Part shown: positions 32,816-45,416 of the stretch, in pieces
Layout: the number at the start of each line of letters is the position of its first letter
Position numbering within the stretch: the stretch's first letter is position 1
Assembly (NCBI GenBank): GCA_905116865.2
Contig: CAJHNH020001577.1
Coordinates: forward strand, 62,001 to 126,000
Direction of reading: 5' to 3'
Origin: Candidula unifasciata
Lineage: Eukaryota > Mollusca > Gastropoda > Stylommatophora > Geomitridae
DNA: 64,000 nt
Translations under genes and position numbers: made by a program
Notes under the pieces: generated by a model
Told to the model about the DNA's origin: nothing
Database searches by the model: none
The model's input: the letters and a program-made list of their open reading frames with translations, nothing else

Positions 32816-33404
32816 TGTGGAAATAATCAAAATAACCCCTTAACATTTCAATGTCATGAAGGATACAGAAAAAAGCAAAATAACAAGTAACATTTTAGTG
32901 TCATGAAAGTTACAGAAATTGCTAAATTAACCAGTAACATGTGTAGGTTTATGAAAGGCACCAGAAAAGTGAACCGGGTAACAATATTTATATCACAAAG
33001 GATGCTGTGGTAACAAACCTAACTGGTAACATTATTATGATACAAAGGACATAAAAAAAACACACAAAATCTCTACAAGTTTTAAATACAAAGAAAATTG
33101 GTATGAACAGTAATATAGTCTACTACTGTTCAAGATAACTAAAGGTTTAAAATCAAGAGGATTAACTTCACTGCAGTTTTATCCAGGGCCTTTTTCTCAA
33201 AAAAAAAAAAGGTGCTGTAATCACCACAAAGTATCTTAAATAAAGTGCCGTTACCCACTGCAAAGTGTCTAGAGCTGAAAAAATTGTGCCTCGAAAAAAG
33301 GTCGGTAGCTTATACCAATGCAGAAAAAACAAAAACAAAAGCCTTAGTTTTATCCTGTTTGGTGCAGTCTCCCAATACAACAACGGCTAGCCAAGAATGT
33401 CACA

Positions 33405-33545
33405 TAATGCAGTGATGATCCATAGGGATCTCAATGAAAACTGCACATGTAAACAGAAGGATGCGGTCCATGTAGCAAACCCACAACCTTTAGAGTGCAA
33501 GGAAAACGGTTCGATCACTTTTTCATGAAGATCAACCAAAAGTGG
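33405..33545 (-). repeat. SINE-E copy
   Basis: The minus strand has a tRNA-like segment ending GGTTGTGGGTTTGCTACA, then ACATGTGCAGTTTTCATTGA. Shares this order with 37,764-37,892 and in part with 57,893-57,945. Confidence 0.65.
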
Positions 33546-33849
33546 CATCAGAACGATTTGAAACAATACCTCCAAAAAGATTGGAGCCTGGTGCCTCAAA
33601 TCAGTGCAGTAGACTGTATGGCCATACTACGAGATGTGACTGTGAGTGGGTGTGTTCTGATTATGAGTGAATGTGTTCTGTCTATGACTAGATGTGTCCT
33701 GACTAGGGGTCGATATGTCCTCTGAGCAAAAAACCTCCAGACTCAGCTTAATGTAATCTCCTTTTACTGTCTAAGAAAATTTCTTAACACTGCATGTGCA
33801 GCTTACAATCAGATACTTTTCTGCAGGAAACAAATCTACAAAATACTGA

Positions 33850-34130
33850 GAATACAATCAGAACATTCAATGGGAGGCCTCCAAGAAGGTGAAAGAAAAA
33901 GGAAATGTCTGGACAACTGCAGGAATTTAATGGTTAAAAGACAAAGATGGCAGGAGAGGACAGATAATCACATAACAGGCATTGAAATGGTTAAACAACA
34001 TGGTTGCGGACTGGATTCCATTCATGATATTAAAAAAGATTGCAGAGGATAGAATACAACTGAGGAATAGACTGCAAGCCATATGTGACATATATATGGT
34101 GAAAGAGGATGATGATGATGATGAAAACAA
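33850..34130 (+). pseudogene. LINE 3' remnant with (GATGAT)n tail
   Basis: Broken frame ...KRQRWQERTDNHI..GI.MVKQHGCGL, ending in GATGATGATGATGATG at 34,108. Similar in kind to 46.95-47.33 kb. Confidence 0.55.
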
Positions 34131-34189
34131 TGATAATGATAACATCAGAAGTCCCACAAGACACAAATTTAAACCATAGTTAGCCCAGA

Positions 34190-34333
34190 AGCTCTCAGAT
34201 CCCATTTTCAGTATCTCTGCTGGTGTGTGGCGACTAATAATACTAGTTCTGTGTTGGTTTACTATTGTTCTTTGGCTACCTGTATAGTGTTCCTGTCTGG
34301 TGACATCTCTTTTGATATTGAGTTTTTGCAAAC
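34190..34333 (-). repeat. LINE-R fragment
   Basis: Shares AGTAAACCAACACAGAAC and GAGATACTGAA..GGGATCTGAG (minus strand) with 51.53-51.83 kb. Confidence 0.6.
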
Positions 34334-35661
34334 ATCGGCATGGTCCACTGCTTTTCCTGTGCTAGCAAGCCTATCGGCATGGTCCACTGCTTTTCCTGTA
34401 CTAGCAAGCCTATCGGCATGGTCCACTGCTTTTCCTGTGCTAGCAAGCCTATCGGCATGGTCCACTGCTTTTCCTGTACTAGTAAGCCTATCGGCATGGT
34501 CCACTGCTTTTCCTGTACTAGCAAGCCTATCGGCATGGTCCACTGCTTTTCCTGTACTAGCAAGCCTATCGGCATGGTCCACTGCTTTTCCTGTACTAGC
34601 AAGCCTATCGGCATGGTCCACTGCTTTTCCTGTACTAGCAAGCCTATCGGCATGGTCCACTGCTTTTCCTGTACTAGCAAGCCTATCGGCATGGTCCACT
34701 GCTTTTCCTGTACTAGCAAGCCTATCGGCATGGTCCACTGCTTTTCCTGTACTAGCAAGCCTATCGGCATGGTCCACTGCTTTTCCTGTACTAGCAAGCC
34801 TATCGGCATGGTCCACTGCTTTTCCTGTACTAGCAAGCCTATCGGCATGGTCCACTGCTTTTCCTGTACTAGCAAGCCTATCGGCATGGTCCACTGCTTT
34901 TCCTGTACTAGCAAGCCTATCGGCATGGTCCACTGCTTTTCCTGTACTAGCAAGCCTATCGGCATGGTCCACTGCTTTTCCTGTACTAGCAAGCCTATCG
35001 GCATGGTCCACTGCTTTTCCTGTACTAGCAAGCCTATCGGCATGGTCCACTGCTTTTCCTGTACTAGCAAGCCTATCGGCATGGTCCACTGCTTTTCCTG
35101 TACTAGCAAGCCTATCGGCATGGTCCACTGCTTTTCCTGTACTAGCAAGCCTATCGGCATGGTCCACTGCTTTTCCTGTACTAGCAAGCCTATCGGCATG
35201 GTCCACTGCTTTTCCTGTACTAGCAAGCCTATCGGCATGGTCCACTGCTTTTCCTGTACTAGCAAGCCTATCGGCATGGTCCACTGCTTTTCCTGTACTA
35301 GCAAGCCTATCGGCATGGTCCACTGCTTTTCCTGTACTAGCAAGCCTATCGGCATGGTCCACTGCTTCTCCTGTACTAGCAAGCCTATCGGCATGGTCCA
35401 CTGCTTTTCCTGTACTAGCAAGCCTATCGGCATGGTCCACTGCTTTTCCTGTACTAGCAAGCCTATCGGCATGGTCCACTGCTTTTCCTGTACTAGCAAG
35501 CCTATCGGCATGGTCCACTGCTTTTCCTGTACTAGCAAGCCTATCGGCATGGTCCACTGCTTTTCCTGTACTAGCAAGCCTATCGGCATGGTCCACTGCT
35601 TTTCCTGTACTAGCAAGCCTATCGGCATGGTCCACTGCTTTTCCTGTACTAGCAAGCCTAT
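34334..35661 (+). repeat. 39-bp minisatellite, about 34 near-identical copies
   Basis: Unit ATCGGCATGGTCCACTGCTT plus TTCCTGTACTAGCAAGCCT. Only a handful of substitutions in 1.3 kb. 39 is divisible by three and four of six frames lack stops, giving spurious frames of 450-490 codons (SAWSTAFPVLASL, MVHCFSCTSKPIG, DRLASTGKAVDHA, LLVQEKQWTMPIG). Intergenic. Confidence 0.97.
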
Positions 35662-35696
35662 CCACTCATTCATTTCCTCTAACATGAGTGTTCTGG

Positions 35697-36095
35697 AATA
35701 AAAATGAAACTGGTTCCTGTCAGACAAGATTTCCTCAGAGACTCTACAAATCTTCTTTGAACCTCTCCTGTTTTGATCTTCTTAAGCATGTTCATGGAAT
35801 CAGAAAGCATGCATGGGAAAAAAAATAATGAATAAAAATGAAACTGGTTCCTGTCAGACAAGATTTCCTCAGAGACTCTACAAATCTTCTTTGAACCTCT
35901 CCTGTTTTGATCTTCTTAAGCATGTTCATGGAATCAGAAAGCATGCATGGGAAAAAAAATAATGAATAAAAATGAAACTGGTTCCTGTCAGACAAGATTT
36001 CCTCAGAGACTCTACAAATCTTCTTTGTACCTCTCCTGTTTTGATCTTCTTAAGCATGTTCATGGAATCAGAAAGCATGCATGGGAAACCAAAAA
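35697..36095 (+). repeat. 134-bp tandem repeat, 3 copies
   Basis: Copies start at 35,697, 35,831 and 35,965 (AATAAAAATGAAACTGGTTC). They are almost identical, the third truncated at its end. Directly follows the 39-bp array. Confidence 0.95.
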
Positions 36096-36099
36096 TATG

Positions 36100-37500
36100 T
36101 GTCTCTGGCCAGGTCATTGTCTTTGCTACTGCCATCAGGTGTATTTAATAAACAAAAATATCAAACATGTAACATCCAAATGATAGCTATGCTTCCCTAA
36201 AGGAGCAAAATATACTTTAGCCATAGCCAGACACCCAGAAAAAGATGTCAGCTAGCAAATCTACTATCCGCCTGATTTTTTCTACTTTCATCTACATCGA
36301 CGAGAGCTAATCACTCAATACCTGTGGTTCTAATTTCCTTATAATTTTAATGGATATAATTACAGCACTGGCAGCATAAAAAATTTTTCTTAAAGAAATT
36401 ACTAAATCAGTTATTTAAAACTGAAATTTTAAATGCTAGCTATGTGTAATTTAAATGTAGACTTGCAGCATTGGACTAATATTTTGCGGTTCAAAACAAC
36501 AGGCATGCTTGCTACTTTCATACATAATGAAATACAACAAACTGTAAGACACATGCACAGAGCAAAGAGGCAGATTTTTTCAGTGTGACAAGTTAATCTT
36601 GGAACACTGGTCAGTATTCTCAGTTAAATGTAATAAATATAGAGTAATAAATCACCAATGAAAGACATTGCTCACATTACATTCTGAATGAGCATATCAC
36701 CATGTGTAATAAATATATAACAGCAATATGAATAAGAGCAGAGGAAACAGGACTGGCTCTTGGGATGGATCTTCCAGGAACTGACTTTATCTGGTAGAGG
36801 TGATGTACATAATCCAACATGTACATCAAGGGAGTCCATTTCCGTGGCTTTCAGACATTGGTATGAGAGTCGCACCATGGAAGAAATTAGGATTTCACCA
36901 TATAATCTTCCTAAACTTCATTAATGTTTATATTCCGGTTGTCGTCACATGAATCAGTGATTCCTCAAAATTAAATCACTGCAATTTTTTAAATGTACAA
37001 CGCCATTTTCTAGCTGCACTGTAGTAGAGAAGTGTTGCTCTCCGGGGTCAAGTTTACACTGAAAATGAGGTGCCTAGGCTCTTAGAAATCAGAACAATGT
37101 CTCCAGACAAGCACTTGAGTGACAGACAAGCAGCAGAAGGATGTCTACACAATGATGTCTGCATAGTGATGTCTGCACAGTGATGTCTGCACACACTGAT
37201 GTGTCAGGACAAGCCCATAAGCTGTAGACAAGAATCAGACTGGTCACATTTCTTAAGTCTCTCCATCCATAGGTTACACATCACTGAAAAAAAAAAAGAT
37301 TAAGCTGTAAGCTGTAGTAATCATGCATGAGAAGGTAACTGAATAACTCATTTGAGTATACTGTGTGGGTGATGAGCCATGACAGGATATATATATATAT
37401 GTCTGTCTGTCTGTGTGCGTGCGTGCATGCATATGTGTGTGAGTGTGTGCGTGTGTATGCATGTGCATGCGTGCATGTGTGTATGGTAGTCTATTACATG
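36100..37500. other. Intergenic, no recognised gene
   Basis: AT-rich. A short GATGTCTGCACAGT-type repeat sits at 37,140-37,200 and alternating TG/CATG sequence at 37.38-37.49 kb. No exon seen; a missing last PLEKHG5 exon could be anywhere between 27 and 38.8 kb. Confidence 0.4.
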
Positions 37501-37527
37501 TAAGTGAGTGAGTGCACATTTTGTAAG

Positions 37528-37632
37528 TTTGAAAGAGAAAGAAAGAGAGAGGGAGGGGGAGAGAGAGAGGGGGAAGAGAGAGAGAGAGAGAGAGAGGGGA
37601 AGAGAGAGGGAGGGAAGAGAGAAAGAGAGAGA
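37528..37632 (+). repeat. GA-rich microsatellite
   Basis: (GA)n with GGGA interruptions. Confidence 0.9.
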
Positions 37633-37673
37633 TCAAGCCTTCTTTAAAAGTACAAAAACTCTCCTTTTAAAGG

Positions 37674-37765
37674 CAGAGTCCATCTGCCTGAGAGGTGCGG
37701 GACCAACAGTCAGCATACAAATAAGCCAGATCTGTAAAACAAATGTGCACAAACTCTGTAGCTCC
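37674..37765 (+). repeat. SINE-A fragment cut by SINE-E
   Basis: CATCTGCCTGAGAGG through GCCAGATCTGTAAAAC to GTGCACAAA, where a SINE-E begins. Confidence 0.75.
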
Positions 37766-37892
37766 AGTGATAATCTCCATGGATCTCCATAAAAACTGCA
37801 CCTGTGAACTGAAGGACCCATCTGTGAAACTAACCCATGACCTTTGGAGCACGAATCACATGATCTGACCACTTTGCCATGGAGATCCCCTG
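37764..37892 (-). repeat. SINE-E copy
   Basis: The minus strand opens GGGATCTCCATGGCAAAGTG (A-box region), has GGTCATGGGTTAGTTTCA (B-box region), then CACAGGTGCAGTTTTTATGG. Confidence 0.7.
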
Positions 37893-38074
37893 TTATAAAG
37901 AAACATTTAGATCTCCTTCTCCAAAAAAGAGGCTTAATGAGGTTGAGGTGGCAGAGTCTTGTATGATCTCTCTTGAAAACTGGTCATCACTGGGGAAGAA
38001 TTATGTCTCCCTGTTCAGGTCTTTCATCCAAATTCAAAAATAACAAACCACTTCCCTCCCCCCCCCTGTCCTCT

Positions 38075-38285
38075 TACAAGCATGACATAAAAGGTAACTA
38101 ATTCGAGGTGTTTCCTTCAAAGTTGGGTACACCTGCCTGAGAGGTGAGGAACCAACAGTCTGCACACAAAGATGCCAGATGTAAATTTAAAAAAAAAAAA
38201 CAGATGTGCACGTAACTCTCAGATTCTGGAATAAGACCAAAGTCTAGAAGTGGACAAACAACCAGAAATTTGTATGAGGTCAGAG
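38075..38285 (+). repeat. SINE-A copy, 3' truncated
   Basis: ACAAGCATGACATAAAAGG through GCCTGAGAGGTGAGGAACC, stopping inside AACAACCAGAA. An A run interrupts it at 38,190. Confidence 0.8.
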
Positions 38286-38390
38286 CTTTTATCTTTCTCT
38301 TGTCATGTTATTACAATGTATCTTCACCTGGATTATTAGGGGAAGAAGTGTGTATGTTCAGAGTTTATACATCATCAATTAGAACATGAG

Positions 38391-38676
38391 AGGAAGATCT
38401 GAGCTTATTCTCCCTTTCAAATCCAGCTACGACTTGCTGCAGCCACGGTCAGTGTTTGTAGCCGGGCAGTTCCCGGGGTTCACCCAGCCTCTAGGAAATG
38501 GGTACCAGAGTTGACACTCTGGGGTAAATGGAGGAACGTCGCTGTAGCTATGGAGTTACGTGTGGACAGCGACACAGGTGGACAATTTCTTATCTGCTGT
38601 CCGTACTGGGGGCAGAGCTCTTATGACTGTGTGCAATGACACTGGTTCATATCTCCCGACTTTACCTTTACCTTTA
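38391..38676 (+). repeat. SINE-C copy
   Basis: Aligns with 6,806-7,085 and ends TTTACCTTTACCTTTAAG. It lies about 200 bp beyond the possible PLEKHG5 stop. The following TTTATT (AATAAA on the gene strand) could serve as a poly(A) signal. Confidence 0.82.
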
Positions 38677-38876
38677 AGTTTATTGAAAATAAACACCTAC
38701 TCAACAATGGATTTAAAAATATCACACATTAAATCTCCCTTCCCCCCTCTTTTTACCCATCCCCTTTCCACTCAAAATGTTTAATGAAGCAATCACAGGA
38801 AGTTTAGACAGAAAAAAAAAAACGATTAGAAGGAGAATTTAAAAAACCTATCAAAATTAATACTAAAATTACTTAC

Positions 38877-40147
38877 GATGATTCTACATTAACATCAAAC
38901 AGAATCTGATGCTTTATCTTTTTCATCCGCAGGATGTCTAAATGAGTCAACTTCCTATGGAAATTCTCTGGAGTTACAGCAACTGAAGCTATCCCATCAG
39001 TCATCTGACTGACCTGTAGACTGTTGCCAAAGGTTTCCACTAAATCAGATGTTGATTTAGATTTGGCATGCTTGGAATCAGTTAAGTACGAACTGGGTTC
39101 GGATAAAAAAGATCTAGTGCTACCACCATCAGTGAAATCAAGTCTGCCGTGGATATTTCTTTCATCATTAATTAATAACGGCTTTGGAGGATCAAGTTCT
39201 GTGAGGTGGCTGTCGACCAAAACATCAACATCACAAGCATAATCATTCCTTTCACTGGTCTCTACTGTCAGGTGTAGTGAGCCGTTAGAACTGACACCGC
39301 TTGATGACTGATAACTCTGAAAGGAGTCTGTGCTGAAGACTGTGGAGCCTAGATCATGAAAGTCAGACAGCTGGACATCTTTCCTTAGAGAAGACCATTT
39401 CTGGATGCCAGGATCTTTCTGAGAATTAAGTATGTCTGGAATTTCATCTGCTGTATGGTAACGTTTTTCTGTTCGCCGAGAGTTGAGTTTTGTGTTTACA
39501 GTGGCTTGTTCAGGAGAATTTTTCTGGACAGATTTTGTTGCACGTGGATCTAATTTGTTAGAGTGCATCTGAGAGGATTGCCATTCTTCTTTTGCCATTT
39601 CTTTAAATCTACTAGATTCATCTGAAGCTGTGACCAGATATGGAGGTTCTGAAACAATGCTATTTATGGACATGTTAATGTTGCTATTCTGGTCCATACT
39701 TTTGCTAGCTGACATTGAAACTGAATGAGCAGGCTTGCATTTGTTAAGATTTCCATCCACTACTTCCATGTCAGCATCTTTGGTGACTGGAGAATCACAT
39801 GCACTAGATGAGCGTACCAGTTTCATGTCTGCTGGCTTATTCTGGCCATGTGATTCAGTAGATAAGCTAGAAGCCATATTCATAAAATCTGGCATGGAAT
39901 TTGAATGACCAACTTCTGATCGATTCATATCTGCAGCCCTGGCTTCATTACATGTCAAAACATTGGGCACAAAATGATCAAGTGAATTTGAGCTTTCTGA
40001 GCGAGGGATTGTAGAAGTGACAATATCAATGTATGATAATGCAGATGACACTGACATGTCATCAAGGTCACTTTGGGTCAAAGTTGTATCTGAGCGAAGA
40101 CGATCTGTCTCTGAGTTCTTCTGGATGTCTTTTGCCTTGAACTCTCT
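38877..40147 (-). CDS. PLEKHG5: PLEKHG5-like RhoGEF, Ser-rich tail and C-terminal motif exon
   Basis: A 1,271-nt exon (423 codons plus 2 nt), acceptor TTTCCTAG, beginning REFKAKDIQKN in phase 0 with the PH exon. Most of it is serine/threonine/asparagine-rich and probably disordered, with no further domain seen. The last residues, ENFHRKLTHLDILRMKKIKH, align with the conserved C terminus of vertebrate PLEKHG5 (HRKLTLAQLYRIR), which ends in a PDZ ligand. Translation meets TAA at 38,873-38,875, but that TAA is part of a perfect donor (TC|GTAAGT). The chain either stops here as ...NVESS or splices in phase 2 to a short terminal exon that I could not locate. Confidence 0.88.
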
Positions 40148-40249
40148 CTAGGAAAAAAATAATGTAAAGAAAAAATATAACCAGACAAAAATATATCAAT
40201 TTATTCTTTTCATTCTGTGCCCCCTCTATCTCTCCCCTCCATTAATCTT

Positions 40250-40480
40250 CATTCACACGCAGCTTTTTTAGACAAAATTCACATTTTAGACAACATTCAC
40301 ACTGACATTTAAGCAACATTCATATTTGATATAACATTCACATTTGAGACAACATTCAGATTTAGAGAACCTTCACATTTTAGACATTTACATTAATATT
40401 TTAGACAACATTCACATTTACTTTTGAGACAAAGTTAATATTTTAGACATAATTCACATTCACATTTTAGACATTAACAT
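40250..40480 (+). repeat. Degenerate short tandem repeat (ACATTCACATTT..GAC)
   Basis: About ten loose copies of a 15-30-bp unit built on TTTAGACAACATTCACA, upstream of the last PLEKHG5 exon seen. Confidence 0.75.
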
Positions 40481-40559
40481 ACTACTGCTTTATTTATAAT
40501 TCTTGTCTCTGTACACTTTAGGTTTCCCATTCACGTCATTCAGATCATTTGACTGATTT

Positions 40560-40805
40560 GATTTGATTCAAGAACCGACATCACAGCACTCTGGGCATTC
40601 CCATAAGTGCTCTGTCCCCATCTTCAGCAGCCAGCGAAGAGTTCCGATACTAATGGTGCCAGTAGCATTCTGATTAAACGTCCGTCTTGCCTTTCCTCTT
40701 AGTCTCGAGCATCTGCCAGAACCTCTTGTCACTCCCAGCTGCATCAATCTCATCAGACTGTGGTGATCCATCTGCTCCTCCGAACTGTACACGCTCTCTC
40801 ACAAG
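40560..40805 (-). repeat. LINE-R fragment (3' end)
   Basis: The minus frame reads MRLMQLGVTRGSGRCSRLRG and KMGTEHLWECPECCDVGS. Related pieces lie at 8.7, 57.0 and 60.6 kb, and 5' portions at 34.2, 51.6 and 60.8 kb. Confidence 0.65.
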
Positions 40806-40844
40806 GCACTAACCACGTCTGATCAAGAACCTCTTAGGGAGAAG

Positions 40845-40936
40845 TGACCAACTTATGGCACATTAGAAAAATTTGTAAAATGGATGTGCATGCAACACTT
40901 AGGTTCTGGAACAAGACTAAAGTCAGGAGGTGGCCG
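40845..40936 (+). repeat. SINE-A left half, host of the LINE insertion
   Basis: Runs from AATTTGTAAAATGGATGTGC to AAAGTCAGGAGGTGGCCG and stops. The rest of the same SINE resumes at 46,878. The last 12 bp (40,925-40,936) are the target duplication. Confidence 0.85.
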
Positions 40937-42142
40937 GAGGACTGTGACACCGACTTCCTACTGAGAGGACGTGTTTTTTTCGAGCTCTCACTTTTTGGAT
41001 TTATTATTCAGTTTGTCTTAGTGAAAGAAATAATATTTTTATATCACTGTGACCGTTATCCTGTCAGTTGTGCCGTGAAATATTTTGAAGTGCTTTACTT
41101 ATCAACACGCGATAAAAATGTCAGATTCTTCAAGTAGAGAGTTTTAACAAGCATTCACACACTGTATGGAAACAACAGGTATAGCGTTTAAATGGGCGTG
41201 TATCTTCACTGAAATGTATCACTGACACCCGATACGCGTTGGCTCTCCTCCAAACGATAAAACTGGACAACGGAACAAGCTGAGACAAAAAGGCACATTC
41301 CACGGTAGAATAAAAATCGGACGTTTCAGTCGCATTATTTTCCATCCAGCAGCAAACACAGTGACAGAATTTTTCACACCCCTTCTGCCTGCTCCGTGGA
41401 GAAAAATGTGCTGACCCCGTTAACTCTTTTTGACCCAGGCGGGTCCGGCATTAAAATAACAAATATATAACGTGTGTTAACATACCTGTGAAAAAAAAAA
41501 AAAAAACCACTGTAAAGCAGTTTATTGACCCATTTCACTCAATAAATGAAGGGAGATCAACATCTTCACATCGAGTCTAGAGAAATTAGCGAACACGTTT
41601 AAATTATCTCCCCCCCCCCCCTTTCATAATGAAGGAGCCAACAGGATATTATCCACGGAGCCCTGGGCGTACCCGACTGAGAACACCCCAGTCTCTCGGC
41701 TTCCATTTCACTTGCTGCATTCACTTCACACGGCCCCACCCAGCGACAATCATCTATGGACAGTTAACAGCGGAATTTTTGAAGGGGGCACAAAGTCGTC
41801 AACATCACAGAAAGCCAGTAACAAGGTTACCATGTGTAACTTGAAACTGGTCGAAAGACATTCTACTAGGCCATCAGATGAAAGGGTTTATTTTCTGGAC
41901 CCCCTAGGAGCCGGACACAGAACAGTCTCTAGGATAGGAGACTAGCTAAAGTGCATTCAACTTCATCGAATCAACGCCGTTCGGATTTTCACCTTTATTT
42001 TTCGGCAACAGACAATATCTGTGTCGGGCCCTCAAGGAAAAACACTTGACAGTTTTGATGCCCTGCCCCACACCAACTACCTGGATTACAGTATAGAAGT
42101 ATTGTTGAACATTTTCCCTCCTGGAGGAATTAGTCATTTAGT

Positions 42143-42144
<2 letters not shown>

Positions 42145-42219
<75 letters not shown>
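42145..42219 (+). repeat. (CT)n microsatellite
   Basis: About 75 bp of pure CT inside the LINE's 5' region. It may mark a secondary insertion that disrupted ORF1. Confidence 0.95.
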
Positions 42220-42222
<3 letters not shown>

Positions 42223-42887
42223 TCCTCCTCCTCCTCCCCCTCTTCATCCCTCTATATTCTTGTATGTGTACATGTGCCTCTTTCTCCCTCTCTACTTTGA
42301 TGTGGGAGTACCTGTAAACTGTTAATTACTGTTATTTCTTGTCACAATTATTATTGGTATGTGCAAGTGTTAGTAAGCATGTATACATAAAAATAGTTTT
42401 TTTTTTTTTTAATGTATGCTGGAACATATGCACGGGCTAATGTTATATGACAGAAAAATGACAAATTTTGTACACCAATAACACACAGGTGTCAGCATGT
42501 AGGGAGTCGGTAGTCCAGAACCCAAGTTTAAGGCGTTTCCTTCGTGCCAATAAACTGCATGGCTGTCGGGGAGCACAGTCGTTAACGAAGGCAGTCATGA
42601 TGTACAGGAGCGACATCTGGCTGATGGATGTTGCGTCCCTAGTTCCTTCCCCAGCACGAGGCTCTACTGGGGTGACCGTTATTAAGCCCTCACTTTTGTA
42701 TTAATTAAACCCTGGGCAGATGAAGCTCAAAAGCCCTGAAAGGCAATTCATCTACGTGAAGGACACACCGAATGCCAAACCACCACTGCCTTGTGGGAAG
42801 TTCCTGTAAGAACAAAGGCTAGGGCAACAAAGCCCGACAGAAAATGTGGGTAGGCAGAACTCATAAGCCCTGGAAGGCAATCAGCCT

Positions 42888-45416
42888 ATGGGAGGGGGAA
42901 TCCTGAAAAAAAAACCTCAACCGTCGAAGTCGGAAGATGTCAGCCTACTTGGCACGGGACTAAAAATCGGGCATCTACGCACTAGCGATATGGTCATGCA
43001 AACAAAACTATCACGTTATGGAGTCATTCCTATGGGACGTGGACGGGTAGGGATGGCGCCGGGCCCTCAGCCTCGAGGGGGCCCACCCCAAGCTACTAGA
43101 GCCACAACCTCTGAATCTTCTGGAGTGACCAGGGAAGAACAGAGTAATGCAACTGGACACAAACTGACAATTATGCACTGGAATGCTGAGGGAGTGAGGC
43201 TGAAGAAAACTGAACTACACAATTTCTTGAAGCAAAACGATATCGACATATGCTGCATCCAAGAGACTCACCTCACAAGTGCACACAGATTCTCTATCAG
43301 GGGATACCAAATCTTCCGACACGACAGGTTAGATCGTCCAAAAGGAGGAGTCTTGACTGCTGTCAAGAACACGATCACAGCTTGGGAAACCCAGAGATCT
43401 CAGTGTGGGGATACAGAGTTTATCACAGTCACTATTAAGGGTGCAAGGGAAGATGTGACAGTATGCAACATCTACTCACCACCAAACAGAGATATTAATC
43501 TGGGACCCATCCTACTAAACACAGAAAAATGGATTGCTGTCGGAGATCTAAATAGCCACTCACCTAGCTGGGGTTACACACACCTCAATGCGAAAGGAGA
43601 AGAGGTAGAAAACTGGATAATCAGCAACACTCTAGTTCTGATAAATCACCGTGACGACCCAGACACATTCTACTCTCGAGCTTGGAGGAAAACCAGCACT
43701 CCAGACTTGGCTATAGCAACTGAAGATGTGGAGAAAGTTACCAGCCGGGATGTATGTCAACAGCTGGGAGGCAGTGACCACAGGCCCGTAATCCTTTCTA
43801 TTAACAAAAGTAGAGAAGTTACTAAGGAAAAGAACCCTCCCAGCTGGAACTACAAGAAGGCTAACTGGAGCCTTTTCACTTCCTATTTGGACGACATGTT
43901 GAGGAGAGTCTTCTTCAGAAGACTGGAAATAAATGCCAAACTGAAGATCCTCAACACAACTATTCTTAATGCAGCCAAGGGTAACATACCACGAGGCAGC
44001 AGGAAAAACTTTAAACCTTACTGGTCGCCTGAACTGGACACTCTGCATTCCAAACTTAGTACCAGGAGGGAAAATATGGAGAAGGATCCGACAGATAAAA
44101 ATGTAATACTTCATAACAGAGCAAAAGCAGCCTTCGTCAGAGAGAGAAATAATCAGATGAGGGAAAGCTGGCACAAAAAGACAGCGTCATTTAACCTCGA
44201 GAAGGACACTTCACGTCTGTGGAATCTCACAAAAAGCTTGAATGGAGACAAGACGGAAAAAGCCAGAGTTGTACTCCAAACAGACGATGGATCGTTTACT
44301 GGCAAGGTAGCAGCAGATGTGCTAGCCGAAACACACCAGAAGGAAACTGAGGTTCATATTCCCATGCAAAGAATAAAAGAAGTACGAAACCAGACCAAGA
44401 CTCTTCTAGCAGACTTTAGCACAAAAACAAAAGAGGCCTGCATGTCAGAAAGGTTTACCATGCAAGAGCTGGAAGTTGGAATTGGAGAGTTGAAAATGAA
44501 GAAAGCCCCAGGGGCTGACGGCATTACAAACGAATTTCTCTCTCATCTTGGACCTGCTGCCAAGAAGTTTCTCCTCTGCATCTACAACCAGAGCTGGCAA
44601 AAAGGGGTAGTACCGTCAGCCTGGAAGGAAGCCCTCATCCAGCCTATCCTTAAAAAGGGTGGAGACAGAAGAGACCCAAAAAACTACAGACCTATTAGCC
44701 TTCTTAGTTGTGTAGGAAAATTGATGGAGAAATTAGTAAATAAAAGACTAATATGGTTCCTGGAGACAAACTCAGTAATCACCACCACCCAGACAGGATA
44801 CAGACAGCACAGAAATACAGAGGACCAGTTGAAATATCTGACACAGGAAATTGAGAATGCCTTCCAGGAAAAAAAGAAAGTTCTTGCTGTCTTTTTTGAC
44901 CTCTCTCGTGCTTTTGATACAGTTTGGAAAGAAGGCCTACAACTAAAACTGCTACAGGCAGGAGTTGTGCACAACATGTACAAGTGGATCAAAGACTTTC
45001 TTTTCCAACGCAGAGCCAGATTCAGAATTGATGGACACATTGGCAAACTGGCAAAACTTAGAGAAGGAGTTCCCCAGGGCAGTGCTATATCACCAACTCT
45101 GTTCCTGGTTTACATTAATGATATCACAGCAACCTGCCACCAGCACGTTTCTAATACCCTACATGCCGATGACTTTGCAGTTTGGACAGCCTCCGAATAC
45201 ACTACCACAGCCTCATATCTGTTACAAAAAACTGTGGAAAATGTAGAAGCCTGGACCGAAAAGTGGGGTCTAAAGCTAAATAAATCAAAAAGCACAGCAT
45301 CACTTTTCTCTCTCTCTCCCCAAAAAAAGAAAAAATCGAAATTTGGATTAAAAACCAGCTCATTCCACAGACTGACACTCCTACCTTTCTGGGCGTTACA
45401 CTTGATTCGCGACTAA
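42888..45416 (+). pseudogene. LINE ORF2, first part: endonuclease and reverse transcriptase
   Basis: 842 codons. The APE-type endonuclease runs from about residue 90 (LTIMHWNAEG) through CIQETHL and GDLNSHSPSWG to GGSDHRPVILS near residue 300. The reverse transcriptase follows from about residue 500: KKAPGADGITNEF, LKKGGDRRDPKNYRPISLLS, AVFFDLSRAFDTVWKEG, EGVPQGSAISPTLFLVYIND and the catalytic HADDFAVW at about 760. The last 35 codons are out of frame: a 1-nt shift near the A-rich run at about 45,320 ends the frame early at 45,416. Everything before the shift is intact, so the insertion is young. Confidence 0.92.

Noticed and set aside
34227..35727. Four overlapping long frames (453-486 codons)
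   Set aside because: All arise from a stop-free 39-bp minisatellite; no promoter, splice context or conserved domain.
43632..44174. A 180-codon minus-strand frame
   Set aside because: Antisense shadow of the LINE endonuclease/RT frame.
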